Shown here in pieces: positions 54,636 through 62,660 of a stretch of DNA of 64,000 bases. Every line of letters starts with the position of its first letter. Position 1 is the stretch's first letter. The stretch is from contig NZ_CANMPQ010000002.1 of the NCBI RefSeq assembly GCF_947499695.1, positions 620,001 to 684,000 on the forward strand, written 5' to 3'. This DNA comes from an uncultured Allomuricauda sp. (GTDB taxonomy: Bacteria > Bacteroidota > Bacteroidia > Flavobacteriales > Flavobacteriaceae). The translations under genes and the position numbers were made by a program. Below the pieces are notes generated by a model that searched no databases, had not been told where the DNA came from, and worked only from the letters and a program-made list of their open reading frames with translations.

Positions 54636-55529
54636 ATGGAAGCCATAAGAACACCTTCGGACCGATTTGAAAATCTACCTGATTTCAATTTTAAAGAAAA
54701 CTATGTTGATTTTCAGAATATGCGGATGCACTACCTTGACGAAGGAGAAGGTGAGGTGATTTTGGCATTGCACGGAGAACCGAGCTGGTGTTTTTTATAC
54801 CGAAAGTTTATACCGGGATTGAAAGACTATCGATTTATAGCTCCTGATTTTTTGGGCTTCGGAAAATCAGATAAACCTGTTAATTGGAAAGAGTACAGTT
54901 ATAAGCTTCATTTGGACTCGCTGGTAAATTTTTGTGATAAACTTCAGCTAAACAACATTACGCTGGTAGTTCAGGATTGGGGAGGATTATTGGGACTTGG
55001 GCTACTTGGGCAACAACCCGAAAGGTTTAAAAGAGTGGTGATACTGAATACTTTTTTGCCTATCGGGAAAAAATTGAAACTTCCATTTAAAATTTGGGTT
55101 TGGTTCGCGCGATACCACCCATCACTTCCAGTTGGAAAACTAATTCAATATGCAAGTCATGAAACCTTGCCAAAAGAAGTATTGAACGCCTATGACGCAC
55201 CTTATCCGAATAGAAAATACAAAGCAGGAGCAAGAGCTTTTCCCTCTTTGGTTCCTGGCAACAAAATGAATCCAGCTGTTCCGTTTATGAAAAAGGCCAG
55301 GGAGGTATTGTCAAAATGGGATAAACCTGCACTTGTTTTATTTTCTGATAAGGATAAAATATTGGGCGGATTGGAGAAATTCTTTTATAAATTAATTCCT
55401 TCTTCAAACAAGCAACAAAAAATCATAATTAAAAATGCTGGTCATTTTCTACAGGAAGAAAAAGGAGAAGAAATTGCCCAATATATTGATGCCTTTATCA
55501 AAGGTGAGTTAAATATTAAATCCAAGTAA
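54636..55529 (+). CDS. Haloalkane dehalogenase-like alpha/beta hydrolase (subfamily I type)
   Basis: 297 residues. Oxyanion region HGEPSW (residues 46-51), nucleophile Asp114 in VVQDWGG with the halide-contacting Trp115, acid Asp238 or Asp240 in FSDKD, and catalytic His270 in NAGHFLQEE. HGEP plus QDWGG is the signature separating haloalkane dehalogenases from Ser-nucleophile esterases. These enzymes hydrolyse carbon-halogen bonds without cofactors. The substrate cannot be read. It follows the OsmC gene with a 2-bp gap. Confidence 0.88.
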   Translation: MEAIRTPSDRFENLPDFNFKENYVDFQNMRMHYLDEGEGEVILALHGEPSWCFLYRKFIPGLKDYRFIAPDFLGFGKSDKPVNWKEYSYKLHLDSLVNFCDKLQLNNITLVVQDWGGLLGLGLLGQQPERFKRVVILNTFLPIGKKLKLPFKIWVWFARYHPSLPVGKLIQYASHETLPKEVLNAYDAPYPNRKYKAGARAFPSLVPGNKMNPAVPFMKKAREVLSKWDKPALVLFSDKDKILGGLEKFFYKLIPSSNKQQKIIIKNAGHFLQEEKGEEIAQYIDAFIKGELNIKSK

Positions 55530-55585
55530 AAGAAATAACCTTACATTTATTACAATTTCAACCTCAAAATCAAATCATAGAAATT

Positions 55586-55744
55586 ATGAACGACAAAAAG
55601 TTTGATTTAGAGGATAGGTTTGTAGAGTTGGCAGCAAGTATCGCTTTATTTTGCAAGGGATTCCCTTCGGATTTTTCAGTTAACATCGCTAATGTCACTT
55701 CGAGTGATTCTGACATCGTCAGAATTGTATCGAGAAGTTTTTGA
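55586..55744 (+). pseudogene. Truncated four-helix-bundle (S23/23S-rRNA intervening-sequence type) protein gene
   Basis: An ATG at 55586 opens a 52-codon frame that starts NDKKFDLEDRFVELAASIAL, FCKGFPSDF, recognisable as the N-terminus of the four-helix-bundle/S23 protein family, normally near 120 residues. At codon 37 the frame runs into the GIY-YIG element (from 55694) and soon stops. No remainder of the gene is found after the element, so the 3' part was lost or replaced. Confidence 0.6.
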
Positions 55745-56090
55745 GATATAGAATGAAAGTGTCTTATGTCTATATGCTCAGATGTTCCGACCATACATAT
55801 TATACTGGAGTTACCTCCAATCTTGAAAAGCGGATTCAAGAGCATAAAACAGGAAAACACGTAAAGAGCTATACCTATTCAAGGCGACCCGTTAAATTGG
55901 TATTTTATGCTGAATTTAGTGATATCAGAATGGCCATTGAAAAGGAAAAGCAAGTAAAGAAGTGGTCAAGAGCGAAAAAGGAAGCCTTGATTCAAGAAAA
56001 TTATAATGCACTCCCAAACCTAGCTAAAAAGAAATTTCGATAACTTGTTCTCGATACATTTCGAAGCAAGTTCGAAACACTCGAACTGAC
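55694..56090 (+). mobile_element. GIY-YIG nuclease element with structured inverted termini
   Basis: 397 bp bounded by GTCACTTCGAGTG and CACTCGAACTGAC. Each end has a small hairpin (55707-55725 ATTCTGAC/GTCAGAAT; 56059-56077 TTTCGAA/TTCGAAA) and then the inverted block TGTATCGAGAA / TTCTCGATACA. One gene fills the inside. The gene-less relative at 53388-53506 supports mobility. No target duplication is apparent. Confidence 0.7.
55753..56043 (+). CDS. GIY-YIG nuclease family protein (UvrC-C/UPF0213 type)
   Basis: 96 residues from ATG 55753; a TTG at 55741 is less likely. YVYMLRCSD (GIY-like) and YYTGVTSNLEKRI (YIG-like, with Arg27) are followed by AIEKEKQVKKWSRAKKEAL, whose Glu is the presumed metal ligand. 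Stand-alone single-domain GIY-YIG proteins are common in Flavobacteriaceae. Here the gene sits wholly between structured inverted repeats, suggesting a nuclease that mobilises its own surroundings. Enzymatic action is inferred from family motifs. Confidence 0.9.
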   Translation: MKVSYVYMLRCSDHTYYTGVTSNLEKRIQEHKTGKHVKSYTYSRRPVKLVFYAEFSDIRMAIEKEKQVKKWSRAKKEALIQENYNALPNLAKKKFR

Positions 56091-56113
56091 GTTTATCCAA
56101 ATCAGAAAATACC

Positions 56114-57802
56114 ATGCGATGGACCATAAAACCCAAACCTACCCCAGAGAATATTGAACGACTCTCAGCTGAACTGAAGGTTGATAGTACAGTAGTACAA
56201 TTGTTGTTACAACGTGGAATAACCACATACGAAGAAGCCAGAAACTTTTTCCGCCCTGAGCTTTCACATCTGCACGACCCTTTTTTGATGAAGGACATGG
56301 ATAAGGCAGTGGAGCGAATAGATGCTGCTATTGATAACAACGAGAATATTTTGGTGTACGGCGATTATGATGTGGACGGTACCACTGCCGTTGCGCTTTT
56401 ATCCTCTTTTCTGGAAGAAAATTATCCCAATGTTGCCACATATATTCCCGACCGCTATGCTGAAGGGTATGGAGTATCCTTGAAAGGTATTGACTTTGCT
56501 TCGGACAACGATTTTTCTTTGATTATCGCTTTGGACTGCGGCGTAAAGGCGATTGAACAGGTAGCTTATGCCAAAGAAAAAGAGATAGAGTTTATTATAT
56601 GCGATCATCATAGACCTGGGGAAACATTGCCGGAAGCTGTGGCAATTCTCGACCCTAAACGAGATGATTGTGAGTACCCCTATAAAGAACTTTGTGGTTG
56701 TGGAGTAGGATTTAAGCTGATTCAAGCCCTAGCTTCAAAAAGTGGGAAAACCATAGAAGATTTAGCGCCATATCTGGATTTGGTGGCCACTGCCATTGGA
56801 GCAGATATTGTTCCGATTACTGGCGAAAACCGCGTTCTGGCATATTATGGCATGCAGGTAATCAACAGCAATCCGCGAATTGGATTTAAGTCCATTATAG
56901 ATCAAATCAAAAAGAATAGACTTACCATAACCGATGTCGTTTTTATTATTGCTCCACGGATTAATGCGGCTGGAAGAATGAAACATGGACAACATGCTGT
57001 AAACCTTTTAAAAGAAACAGATCTTACCATCGCACAACAGTTTGCTTCAGAAATAGAACAGTTTAATGCAGATAGGAAGAACCTAGATAAAGAAATAACT
57101 GAGGAAGCGTTGCAACAAATCCAGGAAAATGGAGAGGAGGACCGATTTACTTCCGTAGTATACAATGAAAACTGGCACAAAGGCGTCATTGGAATTGTGG
57201 CTTCTCGACTTACTGAAACCTACTATCGCCCAACACTCGTATTTACCAAAAGTGGAGATAAATTGGCGGCTTCCGCCAGATCCGTAAAAGGATTCGATGT
57301 TTACAATGCTTTAGAAGAATGTTCCGATTGTTTGGAGCAGTTTGGAGGACATAAATATGCAGCAGGATTGACATTGGCCGAAGAACAATATGAAAATTTT
57401 AAAGCCAAGTTTGAAAAGGTGGTTTCCGAAACTATCGACCCTAAATTATTAGAACCAGAACTTTCCATTGATGCGCAGATTGAGTTACCCCAAATAGATG
57501 ATAAACTCATGCGAATCATAAAACAGTTTGCACCTTTCGGTCCTGGAAATATGACACCAATATTTATGGCTGAGAAAATTCAGGATACAGGATATGCCAA
57601 AGGTGTAGGGGAGGATGAAAAACATTTAAAACTGTCTGCTTTTCAAAAAGGATCTACCGCCATTGGGGCCATTGGCTTTAATTTAGGCGGAAAATTGGAT
57701 AAAATCAAAAACAAAAATTCGTTTGATGCTGTTTTTTCCTTGGATGAGAATGAATGGAATGGACAAGTAAACTTGCAACTAAAACTAAGAGATATTCGAT
57801 AG
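56114..57802 (+). CDS. recJ: Single-stranded-DNA-specific 5'-3' exonuclease RecJ
   Basis: 562 residues. DHH-superfamily metal ligands: VYGDYDVDGTTA, LIIALDCGV and CDHHRPGE in the N-terminal core; DHHA1 domain motif FGGHKYAAGLTL; C-terminal OB-like part (PFGPGNMTPIFMAEKIQDTG). RecJ degrades 5' single strands in recombination and mismatch repair. It starts 24 bp after the GIY-YIG element. Six bases separate it from the MFS gene downstream. Confidence 0.97.
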   Translation: MRWTIKPKPTPENIERLSAELKVDSTVVQLLLQRGITTYEEARNFFRPELSHLHDPFLMKDMDKAVERIDAAIDNNENILVYGDYDVDGTTAVALLSSFLEENYPNVATYIPDRYAEGYGVSLKGIDFASDNDFSLIIALDCGVKAIEQVAYAKEKEIEFIICDHHRPGETLPEAVAILDPKRDDCEYPYKELCGCGVGFKLIQALASKSGKTIEDLAPYLDLVATAIGADIVPITGENRVLAYYGMQVINSNPRIGFKSIIDQIKKNRLTITDVVFIIAPRINAAGRMKHGQHAVNLLKETDLTIAQQFASEIEQFNADRKNLDKEITEEALQQIQENGEEDRFTSVVYNENWHKGVIGIVASRLTETYYRPTLVFTKSGDKLAASARSVKGFDVYNALEECSDCLEQFGGHKYAAGLTLAEEQYENFKAKFEKVVSETIDPKLLEPELSIDAQIELPQIDDKLMRIIKQFAPFGPGNMTPIFMAEKIQDTGYAKGVGEDEKHLKLSAFQKGSTAIGAIGFNLGGKLDKIKNKNSFDAVFSLDENEWNGQVNLQLKLRDIR

Positions 57803-57808
57803 TCATTC

Positions 57809-59065
57809 ATGGATCCATACGCAGCCTTACGTTATAAAGAGTTCAATATTTTTTTAGTGGTTCGTTTTGCCATGGTCTTTGCATGGTCCATGCAATTTAT
57901 TGTGATAGAGTGGCAGGTGTATTCCATGACCAAGGACCCTTTGTCATTAGGAATAATTGGATTGATGGAGATAATTCCAGCCGTTGGAATGGCCCTTTTT
58001 GCTGGACATGTGGTGGATCAAAAGGAAAAACGAAACCTATTGATCAAATGTATTTTAGGCTTCTCCGTGATAAGCCTAGGGCTGTTTTTGATCAGCGACC
58101 CCGATTTGGAATCCTCCGTCAGTCAGTCGACCATATTGTACAGTATCTATTTTTTAGTGTTTTTAGGTGGATTGGTTCGGGCATTTATCGGTCCAACAAT
58201 TTTTTCATTGATCGCATTGATAGTTCCCAAGAAAATCTATCCAAACGCAGCGACATGGAGTAGTTCCACATGGCAGTTGGCGTCGGTAGTAGGTCCAGCA
58301 TGTGCAGGATTTTTGATTAGTTGGATTGGGGTGCATTGGTCCATGTGCGTCATTTTCGCATTTTCCCTAATGGCTTTGCTCTTTCTTTTAAAGATTTCAA
58401 CGAAACCAATCTTGAATCCAAACATAGGAGAACCTGTCTTAAAAAGTTTGAAAGATGGCCTAAAATTTGTTTTTAGCAGCAACGCTATTCTTGGTGCCCT
58501 AACCTTGGATATGATTGCTGTGTTATTTGGAGGGGCTGTTGCACTATTGCCAATTTATGCCCAAGATATTTTGCATGTAGGTTCCGAAGGGTTCGGTATT
58601 CTGCGTGCGGCACCGGCGGTAGGTGCATCCATAACCATGTTGGGATCCACAAGATTTCCATTGCATAAGAAAGCTGGTAAAAAATTATTGTTGGCGGTTT
58701 TCGCATTTGGTATTTGTATTATTGTTTTCGGAATTTCCACTTGGTTCTGGGTCTCCGTTGTTGCTCTGTTTTTAAGTGGGGCAGTGGACGGTGTTTCTAT
58801 GATTATTCGTCAGACGATTTTGCAGCTAAAGACGCCCGACAACATGCGAGGAAGGGTAGCTTCGGTGAACTCGATTTTTGTAGGGTCTTCCAATGAATTG
58901 GGTGCTTTTGAAAGTGGATTGGCCGCTAAAATTTTGGGAACTGTTCCCGCTGTGGTTTTTGGAGGTTGTATGACCTTGTTGACCGTGGGAGCAACTGCAT
59001 TGGCATCACCCAAATTCAGAAAGTTGGATTTACAAAAAGATATCGAGGAACACGAAAAAGACTAG
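57809..59065 (+). CDS. MFS transporter (DUF894/EntS-like exporter family)
   Basis: 418 residues with about 12 TM helices. The pattern FLVVRFAMVFAWSMQFIVIEW and GLMEIIPAVGMALFAGHVVDQ is typical of MFS_3-type exporters related to EntS. TPDNMRGRVASVNSIFVG corresponds to the loop between helices 10 and 11. The substrate is unknown. It is likely co-transcribed with recJ. Its stop codon overlaps that of lpxH on the other strand (CTAG at 59062-59065). Confidence 0.88.
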   Translation: MDPYAALRYKEFNIFLVVRFAMVFAWSMQFIVIEWQVYSMTKDPLSLGIIGLMEIIPAVGMALFAGHVVDQKEKRNLLIKCILGFSVISLGLFLISDPDLESSVSQSTILYSIYFLVFLGGLVRAFIGPTIFSLIALIVPKKIYPNAATWSSSTWQLASVVGPACAGFLISWIGVHWSMCVIFAFSLMALLFLLKISTKPILNPNIGEPVLKSLKDGLKFVFSSNAILGALTLDMIAVLFGGAVALLPIYAQDILHVGSEGFGILRAAPAVGASITMLGSTRFPLHKKAGKKLLLAVFAFGICIIVFGISTWFWVSVVALFLSGAVDGVSMIIRQTILQLKTPDNMRGRVASVNSIFVGSSNELGAFESGLAAKILGTVPAVVFGGCMTLLTVGATALASPKFRKLDLQKDIEEHEKD

Positions 59066-59835
59066 TCTTCTAGTTTTTGCAAGGATAGTTTCTCTCCGTC
59101 AAAAACGGCATAGGTAAAATAGGAAATCCAATCCCCTAAATTGGTATAGGTTGATGTCTCATTGAGTTTGATTTCCATAGGAAGATGTCGATGTCCAAAT
59201 ATGAAATGATCGTAATGCTGGGTTTCCAGTTTTCGTTTGGCATAAAGAATTAACCATTCCTTATCCTCTCCCAAAAAAGAGGCATCTGCATCTCCAGAAA
59301 TAATTTTATTGTTCACGGACAAATAATGCCCCAAACGTACCCCTAAATCGGGATGCAACCATTTAAACAACCATTTGGCCAATGGATTGGTAAAAACTCT
59401 TTTCATTCGTTTAAAACCGTTATCCCCTGGTCCAAGACCATCACCATGCCCAATAAAAAATGAAGTGTCATTGATGGTAAATTGTTGCGGTTTATGATAC
59501 ACAGGAATATTGAGCTCTTCTTCAAAATAACCGTTCATCCATAAATCGTGGTTGCCAACAAAATAAGTAATCTGGATCCCCATGTCGGATAGCTCCGCAA
59601 GTTTACCCAATGTTCGAGTAAACCCTTTGGGGACGACAGTTTTGTATTCAAACCAAAAATCAAAAAGATCACCCATTAAAAAAATGGCTGCTGCATCCTC
59701 TTTTATAGCATCTAACCAAGCCACAAATTTCTTTTCCCTTGGCAAACTATCTTTTGAAGTAGGTGCACCCAAATGATTATCACTGGCAAAGTAGACCTTT
59801 TTGTTGATTGGAAGATTGATGTTGGAAACTGACAC
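59062..59835 (-). CDS. lpxH: UDP-2,3-diacylglucosamine diphosphatase
   Basis: 257 residues from a GTG at 59835, which lies 4 bases after the stop of a small upstream ORF; a TTG at 59880 would give 272 residues. A calcineurin-like metallophosphoesterase of lipid A synthesis that cleaves UDP-diacylglucosamine to lipid X. Metal-binding motifs: SDNHLG (family usually DxH), GDLFDFWFEY, VGNHDLWM, GHGDGLG and GHRHLP. The start choice is uncertain; all motifs lie after it. Confidence 0.88.
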   Translation of the reverse strand: MSVSNINLPINKKVYFASDNHLGAPTSKDSLPREKKFVAWLDAIKEDAAAIFLMGDLFDFWFEYKTVVPKGFTRTLGKLAELSDMGIQITYFVGNHDLWMNGYFEEELNIPVYHKPQQFTINDTSFFIGHGDGLGPGDNGFKRMKRVFTNPLAKWLFKWLHPDLGVRLGHYLSVNNKIISGDADASFLGEDKEWLILYAKRKLETQHYDHFIFGHRHLPMEIKLNETSTYTNLGDWISYFTYAVFDGEKLSLQKLED

Positions 59836-59839
59836 TGTT

Positions 59840-59953
59840 TTATCTTTTAAACCTTCTGCGGTTTCTGATTCTTGTAACAATATAAACTACGATGACCAAA
59901 AGGGCCAATAATGGAAAAACAATATCACTGTTTAACAAAGAAAGTATGTCCAT
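59840..59953 (-). CDS. Small single-TM membrane protein upstream of lpxH
   Basis: 37 codons from ATG 59953 to TAA 59840-59842. N-terminal MDILSLLNSDIVFPLL, a TM helix (LLALLVIVVYIV) and a strongly basic tail RIRNRRRFKR. The length, one TM and positive-inside tail make it credible as a real membrane miniprotein. It overlaps the alternative TTG start of lpxH and lies 5 bp from the enoyl-CoA hydratase gene upstream of it in another frame. Confidence 0.5.
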   Translation of the reverse strand: MDILSLLNSDIVFPLLALLVIVVYIVTRIRNRRRFKR

Positions 59954-59958
59954 AAATA

Positions 59959-60726
59959 TTACTTCTTAAATTTTTCAAGGGCATTTTTAGTATTTGGGGA
60001 TAAAGCAAGTCTGCCTGAAGCCTCAGCGCGTTCCACCAACAAGGAATCCCAATGCTCGGTTCCTTCCCAGAGCACTCTTTTCATTTCGATGAGAGCTTCT
60101 GGATTATTTGACGCTAATTTTTGGACATGGAAGTCTAGCTCTTTATCCATTTCTGCTATGGAATCAAATACCTTGGAAAACAATCCTTTTTCTTTTGCCC
60201 AATAGGCATTTTTCCATTCCGTTGGGGCTAAAGAAAGTTCGGCCAATCCTGCCTTTCCAATTTTTCGCTCCACGGAGGGTGCAATGACCAAGGGTGCAAT
60301 ACCAATAGAAATTTCAGACAATTTTATAGAAGCTGCCTCGGTGGCGTATACATAATCGCAAGCGGAAGCCAATCCGACGCCTCCACCTACTGCTTTGCCC
60401 TGAACTCTTCCAAAAATTGGTTTACTGCATCTTCGCATAGCATTGATTACATTGGCAAAGCCACTGAAAAAGGCTTTTCCTTCCTCAAGATTCGAAATAG
60501 CCGCTAATTCATCAAAGGATGCTCCTGCGCAAAAAGCACGCTCTCCCTCAGACTTCAATACAATCAATGCAACCTCTTTGTCTTCGGATAGTTTATCAAA
60601 TTCATTGGCCAGGCGTGCCAATAATTCTGAAACGAATGAGTTGCTGGCCGGATGCCCAAACTCAACAAATGCAATTCGATTTTCGATTTTGGTATAGAGG
60701 CTTCCGTTAGTTCTGTCCGTAGGCAT
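59959..60726 (-). CDS. Enoyl-CoA hydratase/isomerase family (crotonase) protein
   Basis: 255 residues. Crotonase fold with the oxyanion motif FCAGASFDEL and GRVQGKAVGGGVGLASACDYVYATEAASIKLSE. These enzymes hydrate or isomerise enoyl-CoA in fatty-acid or amino-acid degradation. The exact reaction is not determined by sequence. It precedes the small membrane ORF and lpxH in the same direction; no beta-oxidation partners are nearby. Confidence 0.88.
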   Translation of the reverse strand: MPTDRTNGSLYTKIENRIAFVEFGHPASNSFVSELLARLANEFDKLSEDKEVALIVLKSEGERAFCAGASFDELAAISNLEEGKAFFSGFANVINAMRRCSKPIFGRVQGKAVGGGVGLASACDYVYATEAASIKLSEISIGIAPLVIAPSVERKIGKAGLAELSLAPTEWKNAYWAKEKGLFSKVFDSIAEMDKELDFHVQKLASNNPEALIEMKRVLWEGTEHWDSLLVERAEASGRLALSPNTKNALEKFKK

Positions 60727-60759
60727 TAGTTGTGGTTATCAATTCTTTAAAACACTAAA

Positions 60760-62094
60760 TTAACTGTTTTGTACCAAGTGTTTGAACTTTCTTCTGAATT
60801 TCCACACCAAAGCCAGTCCTCGAATCATCATCCAAACTACAAATGCAATCCAAATAGCATAAAATCCCCAACCAAAATATTTACCAATATACAAGGTTGG
60901 GATAAAGCCCAAAAAAGTAGCGGTAAGCAGTACGTTTCTTAAATATTTCATTTCGCCCAATCCTTTAAAAAGGCCGTCAAAAACAAAGGCAAGGGTATTC
61001 ATGGGAAGTCCTAGAATGACAATGAAGAAGATTCCATAAAACGTATTCAAAACAATCGTCTCATTTGAAAAAATGTGTCCGATAGGCTTATAAAAGACAA
61101 ATCCGAAAAGCATTAAAATAAGACTTACAATCATGCCATAGGTGATAATTTTCTTGGCCAACTTCCAAAGTCCTTTGTAATCGCCTGCTCCCAACAATTT
61201 ACCTCCCATACTATTTCCTGCGGCTCCATATCCATCAATAAAAAAAGCGGCGAACAACCATAGATTGATAGCAATAGTATGAGCTCCGATAAATTTGTCG
61301 CCTAAGGCCGTAGCCTCTCTAACGGCAATGATCAAAGCTGCATTTAGAGCCAATGCCCGCACAAACAGGTTAAGACTCATAAAGACCAATCGTTTAAGCT
61401 CTTTGTTCAATGGGAAAACAAGCTTTAGACTGATGTCCGTTTTCTTTAACAATAGAATAAATGCTAGAATGGCCATTATTGCCTGTGCTATCAAACTTGC
61501 CCATGCGGCTCCTTCCAAGTACATTACAGGGATAAGTCCATCAACACCATAAACAAGGATGAAATCCAATACAATGTTGAGCACCGCTCCGATTATGGCA
61601 ATTACCATTGGATAAAAAGTATTTTGAAGTCCCCTGAAAATACCGAAAATGGCAAAGGTGAACAAGGTGAGAGGGAACCCCCATACTCGAATGGAATAGT
61701 AGGAGATACAGTATTGTAAAATTTTCCCGTTTGCTTCGAACAGACTAAAAATTTCCTCAACAATAAAAATTGTGGATAGCAATAGCACAATACTTAATAG
61801 GATATTGAAAAAAATGGCTTGAGCGGGTAGATTTTTTACTTCCTCTAACTTTCCGGCTCCCAGATATTGGGAAATTATTGCAGAGATGGAACTTCGCGTT
61901 TGTCCCAAAACCCATATGAGCATGGACAGAAAAGAACCTACAATTCCAGCTGCCGCCAACGACTCAAGTCCATCTACCGGAATATTCCCAACAATGGCTG
62001 TATCGGTAATGGAAAGAATGGGTTCCGCAATACCGGAAATTGTAGCGGGAACTGCAAGCTGGTTTATGGATTTAAAGTTAACTACGGTCTTCAA
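60760..62094 (-). CDS. MATE-family multidrug/cation exporter
   Basis: 444 residues from TTG 62094 (MKTVVNFKSINQLAVPATIS); an in-frame stop 15 bases earlier (shared with the GNAT gene) excludes a longer form. Twelve TM helices in two bundles, with INQLAVPATISGIAEPILSITDTAIVG at the start and NLWLFAAFFIDGYGAAGNSMGGKLLG in the second half, characteristic of DinF-like MATE proteins that exchange drugs for Na+ or H+. It follows the GNAT gene after 12 bp. Confidence 0.92.
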   Translation of the reverse strand: MKTVVNFKSINQLAVPATISGIAEPILSITDTAIVGNIPVDGLESLAAAGIVGSFLSMLIWVLGQTRSSISAIISQYLGAGKLEEVKNLPAQAIFFNILLSIVLLLSTIFIVEEIFSLFEANGKILQYCISYYSIRVWGFPLTLFTFAIFGIFRGLQNTFYPMVIAIIGAVLNIVLDFILVYGVDGLIPVMYLEGAAWASLIAQAIMAILAFILLLKKTDISLKLVFPLNKELKRLVFMSLNLFVRALALNAALIIAVREATALGDKFIGAHTIAINLWLFAAFFIDGYGAAGNSMGGKLLGAGDYKGLWKLAKKIITYGMIVSLILMLFGFVFYKPIGHIFSNETIVLNTFYGIFFIVILGLPMNTLAFVFDGLFKGLGEMKYLRNVLLTATFLGFIPTLYIGKYFGWGFYAIWIAFVVWMMIRGLALVWKFRRKFKHLVQNS

Positions 62095-62106
62095 AGTCGG
62101 TGCAAG

Positions 62107-62607
62107 TTACAGCACTAATTCATAACAATGAAAAGGATGTGAACTTTGTTTTGGAAAGAAAATATCCCCCAATCGTTGATATCCTCGCTGTTCGTAAAAC
62201 AGTTGATTTCGTTTGTTTTGGGAAAAAGTATCAAGACGAACTGATTTGAAGTTGTTTTCACGCGAATATGCTTCGGCGTAATCCATAAGCTCTTGGGCAT
62301 ATCCCATTCCCTGATAAGTTGGATTGATGCAGACACGATGGATATAGGTGCTATTTCCATTTGGTGTGAGCCATTCAATCGGCATATACTCATCATCCAT
62401 ATGTGTGGAAATTACTATTGTTCCAATGACTTTATCTTCATATTGTTTTACATAAAGCTCTTTTCTTTCCAAATCTTTCAAAAACGCACTTTTGGTGGGA
62501 TAATGCTCATTCCATTGGTAAATACCGTTTTGAATCATTTTATCTGCGCAAGCACGTGTAATGGTCATGATATCATCGATTTCGGATATCTTTGCATATC
62601 TAATCAT
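62107..62607 (-). CDS. GNAT-family N-acetyltransferase
   Basis: 166 residues. Acetyl-CoA-binding motif A: VCINPTYQGMGYAQELMDYAEAYSREN; earlier GTIVISTHMDDEYMPIEWL forms the central strands; FYEQRGYQRLGDIFF is the C-terminal motif. The substrate is unknown. It heads a short unit with the MATE exporter. Confidence 0.9.
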   Translation of the reverse strand: MIRYAKISEIDDIMTITRACADKMIQNGIYQWNEHYPTKSAFLKDLERKELYVKQYEDKVIGTIVISTHMDDEYMPIEWLTPNGNSTYIHRVCINPTYQGMGYAQELMDYAEAYSRENNFKSVRLDTFSQNKRNQLFYEQRGYQRLGDIFFPKQSSHPFHCYELVL

Positions 62608-62628
62608 GGATTGGTTTCAATTAAATTG

Positions 62629-62657
62629 TAAATTTAAACTATAATCATAACCACCAA
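62629..62657 (-). promoter_or_regulatory. Candidate promoter of the GNAT-MATE unit
   Basis: Minus-strand TTG-N18-TAAATTTA resembles TTG/TAnnTTTG with one mismatch in the -7 box, 22 bp before the GNAT start and next to the divergent universal stress gene. Confidence 0.4.
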
Positions 62658-62660
62658 ACA

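Noticed and set aside
55570-55860. 96-codon minus-strand frame opposite the GIY-YIG element
   Set aside because: No protein-like features; it covers the truncated four-helix gene and the element terminus read backward.
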